Source: an uncultured Aquimarina sp.
GTDB lineage: Bacteria > Bacteroidota > Bacteroidia > Flavobacteriales > Flavobacteriaceae
DNA length: 64,000 nt
Reading direction: 5' to 3'
Assembly (NCBI GenBank): GCA_947503835.1
Contig: CANNFM010000008.1
Span: 62,001-126,000, forward strand
The notes below the pieces were generated by a model that was not told the origin of the DNA, did no database searches, and saw only the letters and a program-made list of their open reading frames with translations. Shown in pieces: positions 37,711 to 47,144 of this stretch; within the stretch, counting starts at the first letter, position 1, and every line of letters begins with the position of its first letter. Position numbers and translations under genes: made by a program.

Positions 37711-39264
37711 CTACAAATCAAATTTGATTCCTTGGGCCAATGGTAATTCTGTGGTATAATTTATAGTATTGGTTTGGCGTCTCATATACACTTTCCAGGC
37801 ATCTGATCCAGATTCTCGACCCCCACCAGTTTCTTTTTCACCTCCAAAAGCACCACCAATCTCGGCACCAGAGGTTCCTATATTTACATTGGCAATCCCG
37901 CAATCTGATCCTGCATGTGATAAGAAACGCTCTGCTTCTCTTAAATTATTGGTCATAATAGCAGAAGACAATCCTTGTGCAACACCATTTTGAGTATCGA
38001 TTGCATTTTCTACATCTCCACTATATTTTAGAAGGTATAATACTGGCGCAAAGGTTTCATGCTGTACGATTTTAAAAGAATTATCAGCTTCAGCAATGGC
38101 TGGTTTTACATAGCACCCACTCTCATAACCTTCTCCAGATAGTACTGCGCCTTCAACGACTATATTTCCGCCTTCTTCTACTACTTTTTCTAATGCATTT
38201 TGATATCCTTTTACAGCATCTTTATCGATAAGTGGTCCTACGTGATTGTTTTCGTCTAATGGGTTACCAATTCTTAACTGCCCGTAAGCATCGACTACTG
38301 CTTTTTTTACTTTGTCATAAATTGATTCATGAATAATCAATCTACGTGTAGATGTACAACGTTGTCCTGCTGTTCCTACGGCTCCGAAAACGGCTCCGAT
38401 AACAGTCATTTTAATATCTGCATCAGGAGTAACAATAATCGCATTGTTTCCTCCCAGTTCTAACAGTGATTTACCAAGACGTTGTCCAACGGTAGCGGCT
38501 ACAATTTTACCCATACGAGTTGATCCTGTTGCCGAAACCAAAGGTACTCTCTTATCTGTGGTCATCATCTCTCCTACTTTGTAATCTCCGTTAATTAAAC
38601 ATGAGATTCCTTCGGGTAGATTGTTTTCTTTTAATACTTTGGCCACAATGTTTTGACATGCAACTCCACAAAGTGGTGTTTTTTCGCTAGGTTTCCATAC
38701 ACATACATCTCCACAAATCCATGCTAATGCTGTGTTCCATGCCCAAACGGCTACCGGAAAGTTAAATGCCGAAATAATCCCTACGATCCCAAGTGGATGA
38801 TACTGTTCGTACATTCTGTGACCAGGGCGCTCTGAGTGCATAGTTAACCCATGTAATTGTCTTGATAATCCAACAGCAAAATCGCAGATATCAATCATTT
38901 CTTGTACTTCTCCTAAACCTTCTTGATACGATTTACCCATTTCGTAAGAAACTAATTTACCAAGTGGCTCTTTTAATTTTCTTAATTCCTCGCCAAACTG
39001 TCTTACAATTTCTCCACGCAGAGGAGCAGGCATTACTCTCCATGATTTGAACGCTTCTGATGCGGTCTGGATTACTTTTTCATAATCTGCTGCCGATGTG
39101 GTTTCTACTTTACCAATTAATTCACCATCTACCGGTGAGTATGATGAAATCGTGTCTTGAGAAGAAAACCAGTTTGCACCCGTTGAAGTTCCTTTATTGT
39201 GATCAGAAACCCCTAACTGTTTAAGCGCTTCCTGAATTCCGAAATCTACTATTGTTGTTGCCAT
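37711..39264 (-). CDS. amaB: Aldehyde dehydrogenase, ALDH7/antiquitin-like (alpha-aminoadipate semialdehyde / piperideine-6-carboxylate dehydrogenase)
   Basis: ORF 517 aa; SATGSTRMGKIVAATVGQRLGKSLLELGGNNAIIV, GTAGQRCTSTRRL; antiquitin-like N-term. Confidence 0.85.
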   Translation of the reverse strand: MATTIVDFGIQEALKQLGVSDHNKGTSTGANWFSSQDTISSYSPVDGELIGKVETTSAADYEKVIQTASEAFKSWRVMPAPLRGEIVRQFGEELRKLKEPLGKLVSYEMGKSYQEGLGEVQEMIDICDFAVGLSRQLHGLTMHSERPGHRMYEQYHPLGIVGIISAFNFPVAVWAWNTALAWICGDVCVWKPSEKTPLCGVACQNIVAKVLKENNLPEGISCLINGDYKVGEMMTTDKRVPLVSATGSTRMGKIVAATVGQRLGKSLLELGGNNAIIVTPDADIKMTVIGAVFGAVGTAGQRCTSTRRLIIHESIYDKVKKAVVDAYGQLRIGNPLDENNHVGPLIDKDAVKGYQNALEKVVEEGGNIVVEGAVLSGEGYESGCYVKPAIAEADNSFKIVQHETFAPVLYLLKYSGDVENAIDTQNGVAQGLSSAIMTNNLREAERFLSHAGSDCGIANVNIGTSGAEIGGAFGGEKETGGGRESGSDAWKVYMRRQTNTINYTTELPLAQGIKFDL

Positions 39265-39422
39265 GATATTTATTACTTTTTAAAAAGGTAAAGATACAGT
39301 GTTTTGCAGATAAATTAAATTTTGATCGATTCTAAAGTTAATTTTGAATGGATTATTAAAAATTCATGTCTAAAAAAATCAATTTTGCAAAAAATTGAAA
39401 CTAGCTGCGTTAAATTGATTCT

Positions 39423-39962
39423 CTAATCTTCAGACACAAATCGTTTGTCTGTTGACATTTTGGTATTACAATTAGTACAGGTTCTTAATGTTTCGCTACC
39501 ATAAAAATGTTTGAAATGTTTTAGGAAATCTTTTTCAATATCATGTAACTTAAAGTATACTTCATGTAACTTATGATTACAATTGTCGCAAAACCATAGT
39601 AATCCGTCTTCTGCAGTAAGATCTACCCGTTTTCTCTCGATTACTAATCCTATTGATCCTTCGTGGCGAACGGGAGAATGTGGTACTTTGGCAGGATGCA
39701 AATACATATCTCCTGGGCCAAGAGCCATGGTTTTCTTTTCTCCATCTTCTTGTATATGTACTTCGATAGTACCTTCTAATTGATAAAAAAGTTCTTCGGT
39801 CTCATTATAGTGGTAATCTTTTCTGGCATTAGGCCCTGCTACAATCATCACAATATAATCTCCGGCTTCTTTATATAAATTTTTGTTTCCTACCGGGGGT
39901 TTGAGTGTATCCCTATTTTCTTCAATCCATTGATTGAGATTGAATGGTTTTCTAATCGCCAT
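39423..39962 (-). CDS. nbaC: 3-hydroxyanthranilate 3,4-dioxygenase
   Basis: ORF 179 aa; cupin IVAGPNARKDYHYNETEELFYQLEGTIEVHIQEDGEK and C-terminal CxxC pairs (CDNCNHK, CTNCN). Confidence 0.94.
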   Translation of the reverse strand: MAIRKPFNLNQWIEENRDTLKPPVGNKNLYKEAGDYIVMIVAGPNARKDYHYNETEELFYQLEGTIEVHIQEDGEKKTMALGPGDMYLHPAKVPHSPVRHEGSIGLVIERKRVDLTAEDGLLWFCDNCNHKLHEVYFKLHDIEKDFLKHFKHFYGSETLRTCTNCNTKMSTDKRFVSED

Positions 39963-40059
39963 ATATTACTTTTTAAGGAATATAAAAGTAAGGAATTGCG
40001 AAGGAAACTTTCTAAAAATTGAATCAAGATTATTGACTTCAGTATAATGAAAGATCTCT

Positions 40060-40104
40060 AAAAAAGAAATCGCTCAAACAAGATTTCTCTTGTAGAGCGA
40101 TTCC
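40060..40104 (-). terminator. Terminator-like hairpin
   Basis: Minus-strand GGAATCGCTC...GAGCGATTTCTTTTTT downstream of 40156..41085. Confidence 0.55.
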
Positions 40105-40155
40105 CAACTAAATAACCAACCAAAAAATTTGTGTTGTAAAGTGCTACCTTACTTT

Positions 40156-41085
40156 TTATTTTGAAAGCTTTCTTACTTTAAGATCAGCTTTTTTAATTCT
40201 TTTTGTTTCATTCTGGACTGTTTTACCGTTTTTAGAACTCTTAAATAATATGTGTCCTCTCCCCTTAAACTTATATACTGTACCAGATGTCGTATGGAAT
40301 AATTCTATTTCACTGTCATTAATAACGGATAACTCAAAGAATTCATTGTCCAAAAAGCTATAATCAAGTGTTAAAGTTTTCCTATAAAAATTATCTGCAA
40401 TATCATAAATCTCATAATGTCCGATATAATCATAAAAAATATCATTGATAGGTACCCCGTTTGGATCTTCAGAGCTATTAAAGTTATCTCCCGAACCATA
40501 GTACAGGAACTTCAAATAGTTTTCATTATCAAATTCATTTAACACGCCAAACTCGCTGGTGTATACTTTTTCCCAAGTTTCGTACTCCTGAAGAAAGTAA
40601 TGAATATTGTCATAAAACACTCTATCATAATCAAAAGCGCTTCTTTGATATCCGATCAAATAATAACTCGTGTTGGTAACTCCATCATACAATTCTATTT
40701 GATTACTAGAAAGTTGTGTTACCGCAAGTCTATATACTCCATCAATATCATGATTAACATCTACTTCTGTTCTGTAAGCATCATAATACCCAACATCTAA
40801 CCCAAAGCCATTTCCATTACTTCCCATTCCTACCAAATTGTTATTGGCATAAAAAGTTCCATTTTTAAAAGAAACTGTGAATGCTTTTTGCAAAAACGGA
40901 ACTTCTCCGCTTCCTTTTGTACGTTCGATATCTACATACCAGATTTCATAAGTACTTAATACTTCATCTAAAGTAACCACAGGTTCTTCGATATATACAT
41001 CTTCTTCGATAACAACCTCTGCTACACAAGAAGTTAGTACTATTGAACCTAAAAAAATAATCGAAAGTAATTTTAAAGTCTTCAT
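40156..41085 (-). CDS. Hypothetical lipoprotein
   Basis: ORF 309 aa; lipobox GSIVLTSCVAE. Confidence 0.75.
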   Translation of the reverse strand: MKTLKLLSIIFLGSIVLTSCVAEVVIEEDVYIEEPVVTLDEVLSTYEIWYVDIERTKGSGEVPFLQKAFTVSFKNGTFYANNNLVGMGSNGNGFGLDVGYYDAYRTEVDVNHDIDGVYRLAVTQLSSNQIELYDGVTNTSYYLIGYQRSAFDYDRVFYDNIHYFLQEYETWEKVYTSEFGVLNEFDNENYLKFLYYGSGDNFNSSEDPNGVPINDIFYDYIGHYEIYDIADNFYRKTLTLDYSFLDNEFFELSVINDSEIELFHTTSGTVYKFKGRGHILFKSSKNGKTVQNETKRIKKADLKVRKLSK

Positions 41086-41208
41086 AAGCTATGTCTTTTC
41101 AATTTCAATTACCTGAAACCAAAACACGTGCCAAACTTATAATAAACTGATTATCAGATTTTTATTTTGAAGGGGATTTTACTTATTTTTGAGGCCACAA
41201 TCTTTTTT

Positions 41209-42204
41209 ATGGAAAAAAAATTAAAATTTGCGGTTCTTGGTGGAGGTAGTTGGGCTACAGCTATTGTAAAAATGCTTACCGAAAACCTAGATGAGGTGGG
41301 TTGGTATATGCGAAGTGTGTATGCTATTGAGCACCTAAAAAGACAACAACATAATCCAAATTATCTAAGTTCGGTTGAGTTTAAACTAGAACAACTAAAG
41401 CTTACAAACGATATTAATGAGGCAGTTGAACACGCCGATTATTTAATTTTTGCAATTCCTTCTGCGTTTTTACACAGTGAACTTGAAAAACTTACGGCTT
41501 CAATAAAAGATAAAGTGATTTTTTCGGCAATAAAAGGTATTGTTCCAGAAACTGGCCTCATTGTAGGTGAGCACTTTCATGATGAATATAAGATTCCTTT
41601 TAATAATATAGGAGTGATTACTGGTCCTTGCCATGCCGAAGAAGTAGCATTAGAACGGCTATCCTATCTTACCATAGCTTCTAATGATGAAGAAAAAGCC
41701 AAAATTATGGCCAATCATTTAAGTAGTGAATATATTAAGTGCAAAACCAGCGATGATATTATTGGTACCGAATATGCTGCAGTGCTTAAAAATATATATG
41801 CTGTAGCAGCAGGTATAGCACACGGATTGGGGTATGGTGATAATTTTCAGAGTGTTTTAATGAGTAATGCAATTCGCGAAATGAAGCGTTTCATTAAAAA
41901 GGTACACAAAATGAAACGCAATATCAATAACTCGGCCTACCTTGGTGATTTATTGGTAACCGGATATTCTATTTTCTCTCGAAATCGGATGTTTGGCAAT
42001 ATGATAGGTAAAGGATACACCGTCAAAAGTGCTCAAATGGAAATGAGTATGATAGCCGAAGGGTATTATGCCGCAAAAACAGCTTATGAGTTAGATGCTA
42101 CAAAAGCTGCCAGAACTCCAATTATAGATGCAGTACATGACATTTTATACGAAAATAAAAATCCTAAAAAAGTATTTAAGAAACTAGCAGATAAGCTAGA
42201 TTAA
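41209..42204 (+). CDS. gpsA: NAD(P)H-dependent glycerol-3-phosphate dehydrogenase
   Basis: KFAVLGGGSWATAIVKML, ITGPCHAEEVALERLSYLTIAS, YAAVLKNIYAVAAGIAHGLGYGDN; ORF track start 41167. Confidence 0.96.
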   Translation: MEKKLKFAVLGGGSWATAIVKMLTENLDEVGWYMRSVYAIEHLKRQQHNPNYLSSVEFKLEQLKLTNDINEAVEHADYLIFAIPSAFLHSELEKLTASIKDKVIFSAIKGIVPETGLIVGEHFHDEYKIPFNNIGVITGPCHAEEVALERLSYLTIASNDEEKAKIMANHLSSEYIKCKTSDDIIGTEYAAVLKNIYAVAAGIAHGLGYGDNFQSVLMSNAIREMKRFIKKVHKMKRNINNSAYLGDLLVTGYSIFSRNRMFGNMIGKGYTVKSAQMEMSMIAEGYYAAKTAYELDATKAARTPIIDAVHDILYENKNPKKVFKKLADKLD

Positions 42205-42243
42205 TTATTCTTATCTTCATAGTTCTCATTTCATATTAATTCT

Positions 42244-42699
42244 ATGAAGCAACTTATTGAAACATTTTACACTGGTTTAAGCGAATTAGATCCCGATAAA
42301 ATGGTATCGTGTTATCATGATGATATTGTTTTCGAAGATCCGGGGTTTGGAAAATTAAAAGGAGAACGGGCTAAAAGCATGTGGCGAATGCTTTGTAAAA
42401 ATGCGACTGACTTTAAAGTCGAATTTTCACAAGTTGAAGCCAATGAGCATAACGGATCTGCACACTGGGAGGCTTGGTATAATTTTAGTAAAACAGGAAA
42501 TTCTGTTCATAATATTATTGACGCCAAGTTTGAATTTAAAGAAGGTAAAATCATAAAACATACCGATCATTTTAATCTACATCGATGGGCATCCCAAGCT
42601 ATGGGGTGGAAAGGTAAGTTACTTGGTGGCACAGGTTTTTTTAAGAAAAAATTAATACAACAAACCAATAGAATGCTCGATAAATTTATGGGGAGTTAA
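42244..42699 (+). CDS. NTF2-like/SnoaL-like protein (tandem copy 1)
   Basis: ORF 151 aa; FYTGLSELDPDKMVSCYHDDIVFEDPGFGKLKGERAKSMW. Confidence 0.88.
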   Translation: MKQLIETFYTGLSELDPDKMVSCYHDDIVFEDPGFGKLKGERAKSMWRMLCKNATDFKVEFSQVEANEHNGSAHWEAWYNFSKTGNSVHNIIDAKFEFKEGKIIKHTDHFNLHRWASQAMGWKGKLLGGTGFFKKKLIQQTNRMLDKFMGS

Positions 42700-42709
42700 T
42701 GATTAATTT

Positions 42710-43168
42710 ATGAAAGAGCTTATTGAAACCTTTTATACTGCATTAAACAATCACGATATTGATACTATGGTGTCGTGTTATCATGAGGATGTGGTTTTTC
42801 AGGATCCTATCTTTGGAAAACTAAAAGCTGATAAAGCTAAAAAGATGTGGTATTGGCTTTCTGAGAACGGAAAAGATCTTACTGCAAAATTTTCAGATGT
42901 CCAGATCAATGATCAGAAAGGATCAGCATATTGGGAAGCACGATATACTTTTGGCCAAAGAAAAAGACCTGTTCTTAATCGAGTCCACTCCTCCTTCGAA
43001 TTCAAAGAAGGAAAGATCATAAAACACATAGATCAATTTAATTTACAAAAATGGGCATCGCAAGCCATGGGTTGGAAAGGAGAAATCATGGGTAGTACTT
43101 CCTATTTCAGAAAAAAATTACAGCATAGATCTAACCGTCTACTTGATAAATTTCAAATTCGCTCATAA
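42710..43168 (+). CDS. NTF2-like/SnoaL-like protein (tandem copy 2)
   Basis: ORF 152 aa; FYTALNNHDIDTMVSCYHEDVVFQDPIFGKLKADKAKKMW, co-linear with copy 1. Confidence 0.88.
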   Translation: MKELIETFYTALNNHDIDTMVSCYHEDVVFQDPIFGKLKADKAKKMWYWLSENGKDLTAKFSDVQINDQKGSAYWEARYTFGQRKRPVLNRVHSSFEFKEGKIIKHIDQFNLQKWASQAMGWKGEIMGSTSYFRKKLQHRSNRLLDKFQIRS

Positions 43169-43177
43169 ACCTATACC

Positions 43178-44029
43178 ATGAAACCACTAGAAATCAATCA
43201 GCCCTTAGTCTCTATTTCATGGCTGTCGGAATATCTTGATCATCCTGATTTGATCGTTTTAGACGCAACAATTAAGAAAGTAACTTCAACAGAAAATGCA
43301 AAAAGCGCTAACATTCAGATAAAAAATGCTCGGTTTTTTGATATCAAGAATATGTTTTCTGATACCACTACAGATATCCCAAATATGCTGCCTTCTCCTG
43401 AAGCCTTTTCTGAAGCTTGTGAAAATATAGGAATTAGCAATCACCATAAAATCGTTGTATATGATCAACTAGGAATTTACTCTAGTCCCAGGGTGTGGTG
43501 GATGTTTAAAACCATGGGGCATGAAAATATTGCTGTACTCGATGGTGGATTCCCTGCCTGGAAAAACGCCAATATGCCTTGTGAAACCATGGATAATAAC
43601 TCGAATCCTATAAAACGAGGAAATTTTGAAGCTGTATTTCATCAAAATCTTACTACAGATTCAGAGTCTATCCTTGTAGAGATGAACAATAAAAACACTG
43701 TAATTCTAGATGCACGATCACCCGGAAGATTTACCGCTCAAGAACCCGAACCCAGGGCAAGTCTTAAAGGAGGGCATATTCCGAATTCTATGAATTTGCA
43801 TTACGCAAAAATAGTACGAGATGGTCAAATGCTTCCGGTAGGTGAATTAAAAGAAGTTCTTGACGATTTTAATATTGAAAATAAAAAACTGATCTTTACC
43901 TGCGGATCCGGGATCACAGCATGCATTATTATGCTGGCAGCTGAGTTGGCTGGATATTCTGACGTGTCGGTTTATGATGGTTCATGGAGTGAATGGGGAC
44001 AATTAGATGGTGTGCCTATCGAGTGTTAA
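43178..44029 (+). CDS. Sulfurtransferase with two rhodanese domains
   Basis: ORF 283 aa; LDGGFPAWKNANMPCET, LIFTCGSGITACIIMLAAELAGY catalytic Cys loop. Confidence 0.93.
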   Translation: MKPLEINQPLVSISWLSEYLDHPDLIVLDATIKKVTSTENAKSANIQIKNARFFDIKNMFSDTTTDIPNMLPSPEAFSEACENIGISNHHKIVVYDQLGIYSSPRVWWMFKTMGHENIAVLDGGFPAWKNANMPCETMDNNSNPIKRGNFEAVFHQNLTTDSESILVEMNNKNTVILDARSPGRFTAQEPEPRASLKGGHIPNSMNLHYAKIVRDGQMLPVGELKEVLDDFNIENKKLIFTCGSGITACIIMLAAELAGYSDVSVYDGSWSEWGQLDGVPIEC

Positions 44030-44045
44030 ATTGTTAAAAAAATAG

Positions 44046-44146
44046 TAATAAGTCTCCTCTCCCTTGAGGGAGAGGATTAAGGTGAGGGTGTTTTTCCAAT
44101 TCCCCTCACCCTAGCCCTCTCCCCCAGGAGAGGGAATTCTAAAAAA
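44046..44146. repeat. REP-like GC-rich inverted repeat
   Basis: CTCCTCTCCCTTGAGGGAGAGGATTAAGGTGAGGGTG...CCCCTCACCCTAGCCCTCTCCCCCAGGAGAGGG. Confidence 0.75.
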
Positions 44147-44159
44147 ATCTAGAACGTAC

Positions 44160-45284
44160 ATGTTATATTTTAAGTTTTTATCTCAACAAAAATTACCTTT
44201 AGCACTTATAGTATATTTATTCTTCAGTCTATTTGCTCAAGCCCAAGAAAAAAAATTCAGTTTAGATGATTTCTATACCGATAATCCCAAATTGGATCAT
44301 ATGGTAGATTCTATTTACAACACCTTAACTCAAAAACAGAGAATTGCCCAAATGATCATTAGCTGTACGGGGGAATTAGGTAAGCCTGAAACCATCGTAA
44401 AAAAACTAGCCGAGGACGATATTATTGGTGGGGTTGTTTTCTTAAAAGGAAGTAAAAAAACACATTCTGAAACGATTGATGAGCTCAATGCAATTTCAGA
44501 AAAAAATAAAACGTTACCACTCATTTTTAGCATGGATGCAGAACCCAGTTTATTTGCCAGCAGAATCAAGGGAGCACAAGATGTAGGTAAAACGATTGAT
44601 ATTAAAACCACTGCTCAATCAGATTCTGTAGTCAACATTATTAACCAAGAACTCAAAGATATTGGTGTACATCATAATTTTGCACCTGTTCTGGATATTA
44701 GCCCGGGTAACGAAGCGATTAAATCTCGTAGTTATGGCAACAATAAGGATTCTGTGATCAATCTGGCAAATCGCTTTATAAAATGTACACAAGAAGGCGG
44801 AATCATAGCCACAGCTAAGCATTTTCCCGGCCACGGATTGGTTAAAGGCGACACCCATAAACAAAGTGTATATATCGATGGTCCATTGCAGGAAGTTGAT
44901 AACTATAAACCTATTATTGCAGATGGCGTATTATCTATTATGATTGCTCATATTACCGTAGTTAATAATGATATTTTTGGAACCAATGGATTGCCTTCGA
45001 GCTGTTCAAGAAGAATTATTACCGATTTATTAAAAGACGGAATGTGCTTTGAGGGCGTTATAGTTTCTGATGCTTTGAATATCATGAAAGCAGTTACTAT
45101 TCTAGACGATGCACCCCTACTCGCTTCAAAAGCTGGTTGTGATATGATCTTAATGCCAAAAGATGAAGAAGCAACCATGAAATCCATCCTTGCAGAAATC
45201 GAAACTGATGAAGATTATAATAAACAAGTTATCCAGTCAGTAAAAAAGATACTACGATTAAAGGTTTGCGCAGGAATGATTTAA
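44160..45284 (+). CDS. Glycoside hydrolase family 3 N-terminal domain (NagZ-like beta-N-acetylhexosaminidase)
   Basis: ORF 374 aa; ATAKHFPGHGLVKGDTHK and GVIVSDALNIMKAV. Confidence 0.92.
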   Translation: MLYFKFLSQQKLPLALIVYLFFSLFAQAQEKKFSLDDFYTDNPKLDHMVDSIYNTLTQKQRIAQMIISCTGELGKPETIVKKLAEDDIIGGVVFLKGSKKTHSETIDELNAISEKNKTLPLIFSMDAEPSLFASRIKGAQDVGKTIDIKTTAQSDSVVNIINQELKDIGVHHNFAPVLDISPGNEAIKSRSYGNNKDSVINLANRFIKCTQEGGIIATAKHFPGHGLVKGDTHKQSVYIDGPLQEVDNYKPIIADGVLSIMIAHITVVNNDIFGTNGLPSSCSRRIITDLLKDGMCFEGVIVSDALNIMKAVTILDDAPLLASKAGCDMILMPKDEEATMKSILAEIETDEDYNKQVIQSVKKILRLKVCAGMI

Positions 45285-45468
45285 TAGTCCATACTTATAA
45301 TTAAGTCTAAGCATTGATTCTTTTTTGGCAATATATACTATCACTGGCACATCTTAACCCCTTAAACTAGATGCTGTAGTGCTTAGCATGGGTTTGAAAC
45401 AAAAACGGGTGTTTCTATAAAGAAAGTATGTGTAACTTTACATATAGCATCGATGAAAAATTAATATT

Positions 45469-45939
45469 GTGAAAGAGTTATCAATAAAAAAAGGAGAGAT
45501 ATTGCAACGTAGTGGTGAACTAAACACAAAAGTTTACCATGTCAAATCTGGTTTACTAAGAAGCTATTCAATCGATAAAAATGGCAAAGAAAATATATTC
45601 ATGTTTGCTCCGGAATCATGGGTAATAGCAGACAACTGTAACCCAGACTCACCTGCAGATTTATTTATAGATGCTTTAGAAGATTCAAAAATAATTGTTC
45701 TACAAAAAGACCTTGAAAGAGAAAGACAGAATGTAGTTGCTTTTACAAAAAGGTTAAACTCACTACAAAAACGAGTTTTAATGCTAATCAGTACAAATGC
45801 TATTGAACGTTACGAATATTTTGTTCAAACATATCCCGAAATAACTCAACGGGTACCTCAGCGAATGATCGCTTCATATATTGGTGTTAACCCTGAAACT
45901 TTGAGCGCTGCTAAATCAAAGCATTTACAAAAAGATTAG
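45469..45939 (+). CDS. Crp/Fnr family transcriptional regulator
   Basis: ORF 156 aa, GTG start; cNMP-like YHVKSGLLRSYSIDKNGKENIFMFAPESW; C-term HTH RMIASYIGVNPETLSAAKSKHLQ. Confidence 0.88.
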   Translation: MKELSIKKGEILQRSGELNTKVYHVKSGLLRSYSIDKNGKENIFMFAPESWVIADNCNPDSPADLFIDALEDSKIIVLQKDLERERQNVVAFTKRLNSLQKRVLMLISTNAIERYEYFVQTYPEITQRVPQRMIASYIGVNPETLSAAKSKHLQKD

Positions 45940-46019
45940 CTTTTTTTTATTTCTTATGAAATCATAATGCAAGGCATTTTTGTAAGCTAGACATTTGCTC
46001 TTAAACAAAATATGGAGTG

Positions 46020-46565
46020 ATGACAAAAAATGTTATTGCCTTTGGGGCTTCAAATAGTAAACAATCCATCAATAAGCAATTTGTTCAATTTACAGCTAAC
46101 AAATTAAGAAATACAGAAGTAATTATTCTTGATCTAAATGATTTTGAATTACCTATCTATTCAATTGATTTAGAAAAAAAATCAGGCATTCCCGACAATG
46201 CAATTAGATTTTCGAAATTCATCAAAGAATCTGATGCCATAATCATTTCAATAGCAGAGCATAATGGCCTTTATACCAGTGCATTTAAAAATTTATGGGA
46301 CTGGATTTCAAGGATTGATGGTATGAATATCTGGAGCGGTAAGCCTATGTTTCTTCTTTCTACCTCTCCTTCTAAAAAAGAAAGAAACTATGTGATGAAA
46401 GTTTCACTAGATCTATTTCCGGCTTTTGGAGCTAAAATCCTTGCAAAGTATACCTTACCCTCATTCAATCATTATTTCAAAGAAAACCAAATAATAGAAG
46501 AAAATCATGCTCGAAATTTTGAGTCAGAGCTACGCAAATTTCAAGAACATATTAATCAAATATAA
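46020..46565 (+). CDS. NADPH-dependent FMN reductase family protein
   Basis: VIAFGASNSKQSINKQFVQF, IISIAEHNGLYTSAFKNLWDWISR. Confidence 0.9.
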   Translation: MTKNVIAFGASNSKQSINKQFVQFTANKLRNTEVIILDLNDFELPIYSIDLEKKSGIPDNAIRFSKFIKESDAIIISIAEHNGLYTSAFKNLWDWISRIDGMNIWSGKPMFLLSTSPSKKERNYVMKVSLDLFPAFGAKILAKYTLPSFNHYFKENQIIEENHARNFESELRKFQEHINQI

Positions 46566-46571
46566 TTTACT

Positions 46572-47030
46572 ATGAATTACAAGACTTTTTTTAAAATCGC
46601 CACAGTACTATGGATCATTTGGGGTTGGATGCACATGTTTGCAGGTATCATGACCATTTATTTTATTACATCTGGAGATATAAGCGGAGCAGTAGGTGGA
46701 ATAGCAGATGCCGTTGACCCTGATACTCTACAAATGGATTATCCAGCGGCAGCTGGGGCTGTCATTGGTCAACATGGTTTCAATCTTCTTTGGGTAGGTA
46801 CTGTAACGCTTATTTGCGCATTTTATATATGGAAAGGCAATAAAAATGCCATCTTCCTGGCAGCTATTGCCGGTGGTTTAACTGATTTAGGATATTTCAT
46901 TTTTCTAGATTTAGGAGGCTTTGTGCATTTTGTTCCAGGAACTGTTATGACCTTGGTCTCTTCAGCGGCTATCACATTAAGCTTTGTAGCTTACTTTAAA
47001 ACCAAAGTCTCAACAAATTCCAGCTCCTAA
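46572..47030 (+). CDS. Small multi-TM hypothetical membrane protein
   Basis: ORF 152 aa, about four hydrophobic segments, 6 bp from the upstream CDS. Confidence 0.75.
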   Translation: MNYKTFFKIATVLWIIWGWMHMFAGIMTIYFITSGDISGAVGGIADAVDPDTLQMDYPAAAGAVIGQHGFNLLWVGTVTLICAFYIWKGNKNAIFLAAIAGGLTDLGYFIFLDLGGFVHFVPGTVMTLVSSAAITLSFVAYFKTKVSTNSSS

Positions 47031-47144
47031 AAAGATCATTGGCATGGGTTGATGAGATCAGCATTTTGTTTTTCTCTTACTACTGATCTTATTGATTTTA
47101 GGTTGTATCGTCCTTCGTAATTTATTCTCAACTGGCAAATTATC

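Noticed and set aside
36221-41085. Possibility of a defence island
   Set aside because: Genes are metabolic (glycosidase, ALDH, dioxygenase, lipoprotein); no nuclease, helicase or restriction motif seen.
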